Source of the DNA: Branchinecta lynchi | Taxonomy: Eukaryota; Arthropoda; Branchiopoda; Anostraca; Branchinectidae | Direction: 5' to 3' | Length of the DNA: 64,000 nucleotides | NCBI GenBank assembly: GCA_023053575.1 | Contig: JAKZAP010000021.1 | Span: 2,129,790-2,193,789, forward strand | Shown here: in pieces, positions 1 to 9,536 of the stretch | Numbering within the stretch: position 1 is the first letter of the stretch | Layout: each line of letters starts with the position of its first letter | The notes under the pieces: model-generated | Database searches by the model: none | Seen by the model: the letters and a program-made list of their open reading frames with translations, nothing else | What the model was told of the DNA's origin: nothing | Position numbers and translations under genes: made by a program

Positions 1-237
1 AGACTATGGCCTGTTTGCGAAACATAGAAAGCATAGGTCTTGTCCCTACTCCTAGTTTTATCTGGCTCTGCTCCCTAATGTTATTTTGCTCTGTAATAAA
101 CCCTAGACGTGGAACAACGATTTGTCTACGACTACGCTGGGTTTCTTTTTTTCTAGGACAATTTCTTTCTGTTCTTGGATGGTACCAATCAATAAATTAA
201 GAAAGAAGACGAGAGCAGCTTTAGAAGTTTTAGAGAT

Positions 238-405
238 ATAAGAAATTTGGGAAGATTCCTAAAGGTAGCCATGATTTACAGGGAAAGTTTTTTGTAAATA
301 GTGGTTGCGGCTATGGTTTCGTTTTTGTGTTGTTTTCTTGTTTCCATGGCCCTTTGTGCTTTTCCGGAAATAAATCTTATACAGAAGTGCTGGGCTAGGT
401 TTCGA
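238..405 (+). pseudogene. Decayed 3' end of a non-LTR retrotransposon
   Basis: The segment matches, with many substitutions, the 3' part of the duplicated LINE relic at 26,728-27,081 and 27,333-27,686. Shared blocks include GAAGATTCCT(C/A)AAGGT, a middle section ending CCATGGCCCTTTGTG and a final AAATCTTAT. In the better copies this region encodes the last residues of a reverse-transcriptase ORF followed by the 3' UTR. Here the frame is lost. This is a 5'-truncated, inactive copy, recognised only by comparison inside the window. Confidence 0.5.
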
Positions 406-1022
406 GCGAGGAGAAGATGGGAGGCGGCGGTACAAATACAAGCAGGTAAGTACTGGCTTTAGGGTTTTGTAAACATAATACTAAACATATTCCTTCAGCC
501 CAAGGTGACTGCGAATCAAAGACGATAACGCGTCTTTTTTTTTTCGGGAAACAAACAAGTGATTAGATCCAACAAAGTTGTTCAAAACCAATATAGACAG
601 TTCAGGATTTACAGCTAACGATACCAAGAATTAATAAAAAAAAAAGAAAAAGATAAGTTATTTCTCCCTTTTCGGAAAAAAACACTACAGCTCTATAATC
701 TGACATTGGCAGTTCCGGAAAGCTAAGAGATAGAAATAGCGATGATGATGCTGTCAGACGCCCGTCATAAACCATGTTCGCAGAGATCATTCCTCTGATA
801 GCAAATGAAGTTCAAGGCAATGGGAAGGATCTAAAAGGTACTAGAGACTAGTCTGAACTGACACCACCCATGCTCCTGCTGGTAGAGTTTCCATTAAATT
901 TAAAGAGAGACTCAAAATACGCCGTTTCTGCTCAAAGACAAATCAGCTCTGTTTATCGCAATACCGCAACCCTTCCCTTCCCCGCAAGTTCCATAATGGC
1001 TGAATAAATGTCACATATAGTA
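406..1022. other. No recognisable gene; one H-family scrap
   Basis: Mostly unique sequence with short T- and A-runs. Around 495-520 the words CCTTCAGCCCAAGGTGACTG and GCGAATCA match the left flank of H-family copies (5,183 and 32,545), so a fragment of that repeat lies here. Nothing else is recognised. Confidence 0.4.
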
Positions 1023-1345
1023 ACCCTTAAAGCACACCTCGCACAATTTACTGTTTATATAGTCCAAACTATTTGAATACTGTAAGCCTAGGCTCTGCTT
1101 TTAACAAATTATTCACGGCGTTGGCTGTTTCAAGCTTTTTCCCAGCCCATCGAAATCCAGGAAAAACTCGGCAAATTCAGACAACCGGTTTCACGCAGCA
1201 GCACCACGATACGCGAACACTCGTGCGGAGCATAATGCGCATGGAAACTCGGGAATCGTGGCAAGTGAAAGATTAGTGTAGTGTCCGTTAAAAACGCAAT
1301 CGAAATGGGTTGCATTGGCATAATAGGATCCACGGGTTGATCCTA
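1023..1345 (+). mobile_element. B-family MITE, copy B1 (diverged)
   Basis: The left end, TTAAAGCACACCTCGCAC, resembles TTAAAGGACCCCTCGCAC of copy B2 at 20,683. The following text (TATTTGAATACT, then a C-rich block ending in ACCGGTTT) tracks B2 and, reversed, B3 at 39,558. The right end near GGATCCACGGGTTGATCC is degraded. No coding capacity. It is a non-autonomous DNA element; the superfamily is not determined. Confidence 0.5.
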
Positions 1346-1814
1346 ACACGTGACAATCCCTGTAGCGCGTGGTGACGACAGGATTCCCAATTTCCTACCT
1401 ATAGCGTAAAGAGAATGGTTAAATCCCATTATCTGAAAAGGAAAGAAGTGTGATAAGAGGGATATTTATTTATTTAAAAAACAAATCACCCCCCCCCCCA
1501 AGGGTGGGGAGGTAATGAAGGAATGATATAGCGGGTTCATGGTGGTTAGAATTACTGCCACAATCAGGATTTTTTTTTTGTCTTAAAAGTGGCTGTTAAT
1601 GGTAAATTTTTGCTTAATTTATGTGTTTTTGATGAAATTAAAACAAATGTATGTCTATGTAATCATCACGAAATAATTAGCAATGCAATATCTGTTTTTT
1701 CCAAATATTGGCATGTAGGCTGAAAATTCAACCTTCCGAATATTTTCAAAGGCTCCTTTTTGCATCGATCCAGCCTGAATGAGAAGATGTCTAGGAAGCG
1801 ACTGCGATTTGGGA
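1346..1814. other. No recognisable gene; possible LINE scrap
   Basis: Holds a poly-C run near 1,490-1,499. The adjoining CCAAGGGTGGGGAGGTAATG resembles, on the minus strand, the LPPWHR-coding block of the LINE relic at 30,869-31,255. The match is short, so this is only a possible old fragment. The remainder is unremarkable AT-rich sequence. Confidence 0.25.
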
Positions 1815-2074
1815 TGCGTTCCCTAAACTTAACAACTGTTAACAATCGTTAACTAACTGCAGCTTCAACGATCGTTAACTTTTCCCAGTCTAACAATTGT
1901 TAACTATTTTGTAAAGATTCTCACCGACCATCGTTACAAAATAGTTAACAATCGTTAAGCTCTGGAACAGAAATTGTAGGTGGGCGGAGCTTAAATTTCG
2001 AAATCAGAAACGTGGAACGCAAAAATTTAACAACTGTTAACAATTTGTTAACGATCGTTAAGTTCGGGAACGCA
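1815..2074. mobile_element. Palindromic MITE rich in GTTAAC
   Basis: The left end TGCGTTCCCTAAACTTAAC is answered in inverted orientation by the right end (GTTAAGTTCGGGAACGCA). Between them lie many GTTAAC/GATCGTTAA words and an inner inverted pair (AACTATTTTGTAA near 1,900 and TTACAAAATAGTT near 1,935), so most of the 260 bp can fold on itself. The GCGTTCC terminal word recalls element M at 13,196. No clear target duplication is visible and no protein is encoded. Confidence 0.6.
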
Positions 2075-2255
2075 ACCTTAGATGCCCGAAGCGCCATAGA
2101 AGGTGCCAAAGAAATTAAGGTCTAAGTTAAGGCCTCCTTTCATTTTCATTTCCGTTCTTGCTCAAACTCGAAATTGGTTGCTATATCAAGTAAACGCTTA
2201 AAGGACAATGGACACTTCTAATGCTTTACTTTGTATTAAATGCTTCACAAATAAA

Positions 2256-2878
2256 CATTTCCGACTTCCTTTAGAAGGCGCTACGAAAATCGGCCGTTTT
2301 CTTGTTATCTCTATGTTATACCTCTCTGGCATTTCGGCGATCCAAATCTTATGAGCTGGGATATCGTGGCAGGAAATTCAAAAACTCCCAGCAACGCTTG
2401 ATAGAAAAGGATATATTTGAGATGTCACCAAATTCAAGCCCCAGATGCAGATTACCTGATTGTTCTAGTGTTTCATCAGAAGTTCCACGGCTTAAAGTGC
2501 CTATTAAAAGTTTGTCTTTGTGGAATAGTGTTGTGAAGCTTGATTGGTTTGCTTTATAAAATGTACCAGAATATGCAATAAGCTTAAAAAATAACATAGC
2601 TACACAAATCATTCAAAAACAAATAACCTATTCAAACCTGAATTATACAAGCTGATTTATGCATAAAATAAAGATCTACTATGTATTATAAGAAACATAA
2701 CTTTTATCTTTGTCCAAGCTAGTAAATTGAGCATGTACTGGCCCGAAAAATTACGCTCTGAAATATCACAGAGAGGAAACTGTTGAAAAAGCTGCTGATC
2801 TAGGGGGTAAGCATTGTTCGTAGTTTGTTACAGAGTGGGATTGAGGTAGTTTGATGTGCCCATCGAACTTTAAGATTC
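2256..2878 (+). repeat. Dispersed repeat D, copy D1
   Basis: About 620 bp that recurs in opposite orientation at 41,269-41,876. Similarity starts at CATTTCCGACTT and runs to GAACTTTAAGATTC, with small indels throughout. Both copies contain an open stretch with the words KDIFEMSP and RLPDCSSVS (D1) or SLPDCSSVS (D2), but D2 has a stop earlier in that frame, so coding is doubtful. No terminal inverted repeat or target duplication was found. Origin unknown. Confidence 0.7.
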
Positions 2879-3378
2879 AATTACGACTAGTATGTCCGAG
2901 CTTTGAAGCGGACTTAAAGCGACATCGCTCATTTGCAGCTGCAGAGGAATAAGGGAGGAAACTGAGCTAGGTAACATAAATTTGTGTCGGTCAATACCAA
3001 CCGAACTGCCTGAAACAGTGATTTGATGACAAATTTTAAAGCAACACCTAAACTCGTCTTGTTTTTTTTTTTCGAAAGCCTGGCTTTTCCAAGAAAAAGA
3101 TTTTAATTCCAGTTTTTCATCGAAGTTCGGACACGTAGTCTTTCGCGCGATTTGTGCCACTTCCGGGAATCTACACGTCATGCGGTTATTCTCGAAGAAG
3201 CATCCGCATCAGCAAAAGAAGTTGATCACGATTTCGTCCGTAGGTTATTTCATGAGAATTTTTATTAGTGGTCTTCTCACGTATAAGAATCTGTGCGCTT
3301 ATTTGGCTCGGATATGAATAGGGTATTATTTCGTTTATTGTGTGTATTCCTTGTATCTGGTGAGTAGGCCCCCAAAAG
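2879..3378. other. No recognised feature
   Basis: Unique-looking sequence. A minus-strand open frame of about 100 codons crosses it but shows no domain, signal peptide or repeat, and no good splice context at its ends. I read it as chance. Confidence 0.4.
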
Positions 3379-3547
3379 CAGGCCCGTATCCAGGAATTTA
3401 TTCCGGGGGGGGGGCCTGCTGGTCGGACAAAAAAGTACAAACACACGTGGATCAGAGGGAAAAGCCTATAAAAATTACTATTTTTGTACGTTTCGGGGGG
3501 GGGGGGTCAATCCCCTACCCCCCCCCCCCCCCCTGGATACGGCCTTG
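3379..3547 (+). mobile_element. G-family hAT-like MITE, copy G1
   Basis: The ends are CAGGCCCGTATCCAGG and, inverted, CCTGGATACGGCCTTG. A poly-G run follows the left end; a poly-G run and then a poly-C run precede the right end. The core, with GATCAGAGGGAAAAGCC, is shared by all copies. Flanks CCCAAAAG and CCCATACG agree at 6 of 8 positions, consistent with an eroded 8-bp target duplication. Non-coding. Confidence 0.8.
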
Positions 3548-3639
3548 CCCATACGGTATTCTTCAAGAGGGAGTTAGGACTCCTAGGATGTCCAGTGCCT
3601 CAACAAACTTGGTGTATGTATGTATTATTCAATAAACGA

Positions 3640-3815
3640 AATTGTATTTATATATTTCCCTCAGAACTGAGGAGTACAAAATAATGTATAAAACAGAACT
3701 ATGCCTAAACGATTATGCCTAAACGATCTGGTCCATGAATGACACATAAATACTATACAAAAAATACCCAATATTTGCACAACTAAATTACAATTGGTTA
3801 CGCACTATATTATTC
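3640..3815 (-). pseudogene. LINE 3' UTR fragment (tail family with TACTCCTCAG)
   Basis: Read on the minus strand, the segment has GTGCGTAACC, a TTTGTATAGTATTTATGTG block, GTTTAGGCATAG, TGTTTTATACATTATT, GTACTCCTCAGTTCTGAGGG and a final AAATATAT-rich tail. The same series appears on the plus strand at 37,205-37,362, ending in (AAAT)n, and in part at 35,225-35,330. This is the 3' end of one non-LTR retrotransposon family. No coding part remains. Confidence 0.6.
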
Positions 3816-4097
3816 ACTTGCCGAATGCTTCATTAATGATTGGAAAGTACTTTGACTTCAATAAAAGTCATAACTTTAAGGTTGGGCTTGTTGTGTATTT
3901 AGTAAATTAGTTTGTTCAGTGTCTTTTCGTCTTAGTTTCTCCAGATCTACTTTGTCTTTATGCCTTGTCCTGATTTAAAAAGCGACAAATATTCTCATCA
4001 AAAACAGCATTTCCTGGCTAAATTTTTAGAACCTTCATATTCTAGCTTTCACCCACCGTGGGCTCTAGTGAAAGTGATTTAGTGAAGAAAAAAAGTC
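3816..4097. other. No recognised feature
   Basis: AT-rich sequence without repeats, long frames or structure that I could identify. Confidence 0.4.
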
Positions 4098-4378
4098 ATC
4101 CGAGCGGAGCGAGGGCCTGACACACTTCCTAACGCTTATTTGTGAACATTACTCGTTTTATATTACCTTCGCATGATTAATGGCGTGAGTATACGATCAA
4201 TTGTAATGGTCTATGGTGGCTTTTTAGCGCCATATGATATATTGTCATTATATGCAAATAATTACAAAATAGTCGCCGAGCGGAGCGAGGCAGTGTCACA
4301 TTTCCTAAGGCTTTTTGAAGCCGAATATACGAATTTACGCCAACTCATGTAATTTATTGGATATATACGATCAATGAA
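4098..4378 (+). repeat. Partial tandem duplication of about 175 bp
   Basis: CCGAGCGGAGCGAGG followed by a variant of CACACTTCCTAACGCTT occurs at about 4,100 and again at about 4,275. TACGATCAAT closes both units (about 4,192 and 4,367). The copies have diverged considerably. A single further GAGCGGAGTGAGATG occurs at about 52,155. Function unknown. Confidence 0.5.
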
Positions 4379-5182
4379 GTTTCCTATTATGGCACCGAAA
4401 AGAACATCGATTCCTTACGAAAACTTTACGTTCAGGACAAGCTTGTCTTCTATCACTGAAACAGGTAACGTGTCTACACGAGTGATCATAACTCAAAAGG
4501 GCAAGCGAAGAACTAATTTACTGCACTTAATCGTGAACCTCTTTTTTACATTTTTCACGTCTGCCTTTTTTCTTTTATTCTACGTTCCTCTTTTCTGCAT
4601 TTCCTTTGTTTGTGCTTTTCTTGTAAAGTTTAAGTAGTCTAGCTAGGCCTATACAAGTGAGTACTTCACCTTCCAGGCCGTTAAATCAGGTTATCCAGTG
4701 CTGCATTATTTCTAGTACGTAATTAAATACTTGAATACTTACTAGAAGAGAATTAGCAGAAATGGTCTAATTCGATTTTTTAATTACAGGCGGAAAGTAA
4801 GCAATTAACAGTATGAGGATGATGACGAGTATGTTTTAACCCATCAAAATAAGCGCAAGACACGAAGATTGTGTGAACAAAGGAAACAAACGAGAGAGAA
4901 GAGTAAAAAAAAAGCTGATCTACCCATTGCGACGGTTGCTCCCATATTTGCCACGCCTCGCTAAGACACTAAACACGGAGTTTCTGCGTAAGATAAGAGA
5001 CAAAACTCTGTTTTGGATTCATGGAGTTCGGAAATGGTTTTAAAGAGCCTAGTTATCTTGGTTAAAGGGGAGGGTGAGTTTTTAGTGAGGTCGGGGGTTT
5101 AAAGAATTAGGCCTGTTCTTGTCAATTCTCGTTTTACTCACTTACCACTGAAACCTCAAATACGTCATAAGTTAGATAGTCC
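4379..5182. other. No recognised feature
   Basis: Includes an open frame of 87 codons (4,374-4,637, +) with a hydrophobic C-terminal third. It has no homology that I can recognise and no polyadenylation or convincing exon context. Probably non-coding. Confidence 0.35.
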
Positions 5183-5312
5183 ATCAGCCCAAGCTGACTG
5201 CGAATCATATTTGACGGTCTGAAGAGGATCCTTGCCAAGAAAGGGCCGAAATATAGCTCTATAAAATGTAGCTGACTTATCCATTTTGCACCGTCAAATA
5301 CGTTTATAAGTT
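5183..5312 (+). repeat. H-family repeat, diverged (H' type)
   Basis: Contains CAGCCCAAGCTGACTGCG, CTGAAGAGG, CCTTGCCAAGAAAGGG and CCGAAATATAGC. An ATTTGACGGT arm at about 5,206 is matched by ACCGTCAAAT at about 5,291, so the hammerhead-like core sits inside a 10-bp perfect outer stem. The core reads CTGAAGA...GAAATATA. The CAGC/GCTG stem I of the better H copies is not preserved. Non-coding. Confidence 0.6.
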
Positions 5313-5952
5313 GCACTCTACACGTGCTAGGAGCATATTGCGAGATTTGTACGGTTTCGGTCGTTAATACTGAATTCTCGGCGGAAACTATCCGGGCCGC
5401 GCGGACAAAATTTTCCGAAGCTTTTAGTATGTCGGAAATTGGAAATGCTATGCTCTCTCACTAGCAGAAAGCAGCGCTTGTGGATAGACTGTAGCTGTAA
5501 ACTTTCGTAAAACTCGATAAAAAAAAGAAGAAGTGGGAAGCTATAAATTATCCACAATCTAACGACTCCAGCCTCCTAACATGAACTTTCATCTCTGTAA
5601 GCCCTCCCCAGGGAGCAAAATGAATAAAGATCCGTCATTTTCCTAGTCACTTTTAGAAACTAGAAAGATTTTTTTTTCCATTCCCCTCAGTTAGAAAAAT
5701 GACTCTATGGATGCTGGATAGATCGATCGCAGAGTTCCCAAAACGGTCTGCCATGGGTGATATTCCAAGCGACTGTTCAGGGATTGCTCTCTTCCAGTGA
5801 AAGGTGTATCTATGGAAGCATGAGAGACGAGTTAATTTCAGACGGAATTCTTTGATGAGCCGAGTTAATTTCAGATGGAATTCTTTAGACCTGATCCATA
5901 CCTAGTATAGTGCTTTAATTTAGGCTAGTTTGGTTTCGAATGATTTCATCAA
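5313..5952. other. No recognised feature
   Basis: One short direct repeat of GAGTTAATTTCAGA and GGAATTCTTT occurs around 5,829-5,885, a duplication of about 37 bp. Otherwise nothing recognised. Confidence 0.4.
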
Positions 5953-6730
5953 TTTTTGGGATCCCAAAACGTAAGTGGAGGGATACCTATGACATCGCAA
6001 AACGATAACTCTCGAAGGGGTTGATATATTTTGATCAAACTTGGCATGAGGACTCTTCTGTGTCAAAGTACAGGTCAGGTTCGAAGGTGGGCTATGTAGC
6101 TCTATATTTAGGGGTGGGGGAGGGGTTTGAAATTAAGGGGAATAAAAAATATGAAAATTATTTTCTCGCCGAACAATTAGTTCGGCCGGAATCCGGCCAC
6201 GACCGGAGAATTTGTTTAAAGTAAAAGTTTTATTTAAATTTGATAAGATGTTCGATTTGTGGGATAGTAGACATGCTGAATTCGCATATGACAATCATTT
6301 TATCACCGGACGTATAGATCGCTCGGAATCCGGCTGAAAAAGGAAAATTTGTTAAAAGTAAAAGTTTAATCTGAAGTTGATTAGAGGTTGGATGTAGGGG
6401 TAAGGAGACATGCTGAATTCGTTTTGAGCTTTATTTTCGGACAAGTAGTTCCGGAATTCCGCCAAAACCGGAAAATTGGCAGAAGTAAGGCAGAAAGTTT
6501 CGATCTGCTTCGTCAAAATAGATATGACTTAAAAGGGTAATCACACATGCTGAATCCATATCCGAACTTGGTGTTCTCATATGATTAGCTATTTGGCCTT
6601 AATAAGTTTCTAAATTTTAATAGTAAAAGTATTCAAGGAGTCTGGCGGAGACTCGATCTGGCGAAGACAAGACCCAATTGTCTGGACAATTTTGAACTTT
6701 TGGGATCTCATCGGAACCTTTGGTCTTGTT
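5953..6730 (+). mobile_element. F-family element, copy F1
   Basis: Starts TTTTTGGGATCCCAAAACG plus GTAAGTGGAGGGATACC and ends TTTTGGGATCTCATCGGAAC then CTTTGGTCTTGTT. Between the ends are degenerate subrepeats of about 110-135 bp, each with a variant of GACAAGTAGTTCGCCCGGAA, CCGGAAAATTTGTTAAAAG and GGTAAGAAGACATGCTGAAT. No coding capacity. The structure (conserved ends, variable number of internal subrepeats) recalls array-bearing non-autonomous elements of marine invertebrates such as pearl/CvA, but I cannot assign a class. Confidence 0.75.
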
Positions 6731-7931
6731 CCCCTTTGTCTTACCGTTTTTCTGAAAACTCCATTTGGGCATGTTTTGTGCAACTTTGTATACGTGTATA
6801 TAAAATTTACTGACTAAGAATACTTACGACTGGACATGGACAAGAGACGCAACTTTCAATTTTATTTTGGAGAAACTTCTTTTCCATTAACCGTAACGTA
6901 TATAATACAGCAACGATACATTTAAATATTTAATAAAAGTAACGAATAAGACAGAAAACGATCTTAAAAGCCGGTTTCTAATTTTAAACACAGTTTAATG
7001 TAACATTAATGTAGTGAAACACATTTTAAGGTGGGTTGTTTTGAAGACGATTTTCATTCCTGTTTGTATGTAAATGCGTAGTTAGTGTTCATTTACTCGA
7101 CGATTTCGACAAAAAGGAATAATTAAAGCAACAACCTAATTTACCGTATCAGAACGAGTGTATATTCACGAAAGTTGTTTTTGCTTCTTTTATTTTTTAA
7201 CTAACTGTAACCGAACGAGTATTTATTCATGACAATTATAAAAGAACACGCGCTGCTTCAATTCCTTGAGTTTCGGCTGGGTTTTAGAGTGTAATAGCCT
7301 CACTAACAAAATGGTTAATTATTCATATTGTACGGAAACCAGAGGTCAGAACTCAGAGGTACAATAAAGATTTGCTTTCTAAGTTGATTGAATGTTAAAA
7401 ACGCTGAATGGGTTCTATGATAACAGTGGAATGAAGTATGTGTGGACTGTGGAGTGATCGTTTGATCGTTTGCGTTTGCGAAATGACGAGCTTCTACCGG
7501 TTTTGCCTTTTACTTGAGCAGGCCTTGGTTCACTCTTGTATGTAGTTTCAGTGTTATCAAAACGTCCTTTTCTTTGACTATGTTCTTGTCGTGTTCGGAA
7601 AAAAAACGAAGAAACAGTCGAATACACAGGCAATACGCGAATTTCTTTACTGCTTATAAGCAATTGCAGACGAACTGAAAACACAACCATTTGCTAGTCC
7701 AACTGTAAACGAACTAATGGAACAAAAATATACAACGAATATGTATAATGAAAACAGAGGCTAAATTACGCCTACCCCAGAGATGGTCGAATCCGAACCG
7801 GGATTCGGATCCAGGAATCGTCCTTTATACCGGATTCAAACTGTTTTGGGTTCCAGACTCTCAGTATCACGTATACGCACGAATTAGCATCAAAACAGAT
7901 CCGACTACATCCCAGGTGTGTTACTTTGAAT
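6731..7931. other. No recognised gene in 1.2 kb
   Basis: AT-rich. The words CGAACGAGTATTTATTCA and GAACGAGTGTATATTCACG near 7,150-7,235 form a weak duplication of about 70 bp. A minus-strand frame (7,415-7,690) encodes a basic 91-residue peptide with no recognisable domain. Around 7,785-7,805 the sequence GAATCCGAACCGGGATTCGG is a small palindrome. Confidence 0.35.
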
Positions 7932-8105
7932 AGTTGCGTTTTTGCAGATACCATGGTATCTGATACCATGGTAACTGAATCTGCAACTGAATCTGCCGTA
8001 GTATCTGAATATCAGATACCACGATAACTGGCCAGATACCAAGATAACTGCGAAAAAGCCTTTTAACCGTGGTATCAGATACCACGATAACTGCAAAAAC
8101 GACTT
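7932..8105. mobile_element. T-family palindromic element, copy T1
   Basis: Ends are GTTGCGTTTTTGCAG and, inverted, CTGCAAAAACGAC. Inside, GATACCATGGTATC-type palindromes and imperfect GATACCACGATAACTG units alternate in both orientations, so nearly the whole 174 bp is inverted repeat. Related copies are at 28,445-28,812. It is a foldback/MITE-like element without coding capacity. Confidence 0.65.
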
Positions 8106-8316
8106 TAATGTCTCCTATCTCTGAAGGGCACCAAAATCAAACCTATTAAACTCACTACCCCCCCCCCCCCCTGGATACGGCCTTGCGTCTATTTCTTTTT
8201 TCTTATTTTACCTAAATTACTGTTTGTGCTCGGTATACTGCATGGATACTTAACAGGTTTGATTTTTGGCGCCCTTCAGAGATAGGAGACATTAAAGTCG
8301 TTTTTTTCAGTTATCT
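8085..8316. repeat. Inverted repeat with arms of about 62 bp and a 105-bp loop
   Basis: The right end of T1 plus its flank (AACGACTTTAATGTCTCC, CTATCTCTGAAGGGC, AAATCAAACC) recurs in reverse complement at about 8,253-8,316, including part of the T1 terminus (CAGTTATC). Between the arms lies a displaced, inverted end of a G-family element. This looks like a local inverted duplication or inversion. Confidence 0.75.
8155..8186 (-). mobile_element. Detached G-family end (part of G2)
   Basis: Poly-C followed by CTGGATACGGCCTTG: a G terminus in reverse orientation, lying in the loop of the 8,085-8,316 inverted repeat. The complementary remainder of a G element starts at 8,319. Confidence 0.6.
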
Positions 8317-8318
8317 TT

Positions 8319-8467
8319 AGGGGGTTGATCCCTCCCCCCCCCCCCCCCCCCCCCTCCCGAAATATACAAAACTAATCATTTTTATAGGCTTTTCCCTCTG
8401 ATCTATGTCTTTTTTGTCCGTCCCACCGGCAATCCCCCCCCGAAAGAGATTCCTGGATACGGCCCTG
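8319..8467 (+). mobile_element. G-family hAT-like MITE lacking its left end (G2)
   Basis: Runs from GGGGGTTGATCCCTCC and a poly-C run, through the common core (AGGCTTTTCCCTCTGATC, CTTTTTTGTCCG), to CCTGGATACGGCCCTG. The left terminus is missing and lies inverted at 8,155-8,186. Confidence 0.75.
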
Positions 8468-8819
8468 AATAGGCGCTATCTGTTTCTCTTTTGAATCTTT
8501 TGCTCAGTCCTGCAACTTTTCTACGTCCGGCGTTTTGCACTATTTCATGGCGGTCCAAATATCCCACGAAAAGAAAAGGATTTTGCTTTGGATCTTTGTG
8601 TCAAAAGGAAGCTGACACACGCGGCTTTTATCTGACATTAAGTTCTTAATTTATCATCATCATTGGCGGGTTTCAGGGGCGAAAACAAAACCAAGGTGGT
8701 CAAAAATTTAGAGAAGTGTTAAAAAGACGCATATCGCAACTGTACAGTCGAAACTTGTCTATTCAAAGTAGAGATGGATCAGTGGCAAGACCATTAATAC
8801 CTAACAGTCTCATTTGCAC
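8468..8819. other. No recognised feature
   Basis: Unique-looking sequence with no repeat, structure or credible frame found. Confidence 0.4.
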
Positions 8820-9190
8820 TAAAGTTTAACTGAAAAGGGATGTAATAAGAAAATCTAGGTACCCATCACTTAGTCGCTTAAAGAGGCTTGAAGACCGGAT
8901 GAAAATGCGTTACTATGCTTGACGAAAACGATTTACGAAAAATACGTGTTCACGAAGTGAGCCACCTCCTCGAGCTGATAACTGACCACTGAAAAGCCGC
9001 ATTTGTATTGAGATTCAGATTTTCCGCGTCATAGTAGAATTTTGCGTTGTGAGGACGGCCGTAGATATTCTGAAGGTCAATACTAGAATTAAATCGTGAA
9101 AAATAAAAGAATCCCTGAGCACAATCAAAATAATGCAGTGTAGTGAATTAAACGAAAAAAAAAATAAGTTGGCTTTTCAGTTAAACTTTA
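8820..9190. mobile_element. A-family MITE, copy A1 (best preserved ends)
   Basis: Perfect 18-bp terminal inverted repeats, TAAAGTTTAACTGAAAAG at 8,820-8,837 and its reverse complement at 9,173-9,190. The 371-bp body contains TACCCATCACTTAGTC, GGCTTGAAGACC and AAAAGCCGC, shared with A2-A4. Non-coding. No unambiguous target duplication is visible. Confidence 0.85.
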
Positions 9191-9299
9191 AAGGACACTT
9201 CGTACTTATGATAGTAATTCAGACTACTTCAGAAGTATTTCCATCCATTCTCGTTCCCGAGATTCTTCCCTTCATAAGTGTATCCCATCTCATCTTTCC

Positions 9300-9536
9300 G
9301 CTAATGTAATTTTCGTTTGTTGTGTTTTGTTGTTTGGGGGTCACGTAAGGTAATGTTTTGCGTTAATGTTTTTGTTTTGTTTTGGTATCGGTACATGGTC
9401 TCATTCTCCATACTTTCTCTTTTCTTCTTTTTTTCTCTTACAAGCTAGAACAGCCTCGCAAGCCCCGCTTTCGTTGTGCTATTGAAAACAAAATGTTTAT
9501 TTTCAATAAAACTGTTCTACTACTACTACTACTAAG
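9300..9536 (+). pseudogene. Probable LINE 3' tail with (TAC)n end
   Basis: A T-rich segment ends CAATAAAACTGTTC followed by a (TAC)n microsatellite (9,517-9,535). An AATAAA close to a terminal short tandem repeat is typical of the 3' ends of CR1/L2-type non-LTR elements. No coding part remains. The assignment is by architecture only. Confidence 0.4.

Noticed and set aside
3400..3535. Poly-G/poly-C runs as assembly errors
   Set aside because: The runs recur at the same positions in every G copy with clean target duplications, so they belong to the element; exact lengths may still be unreliable.
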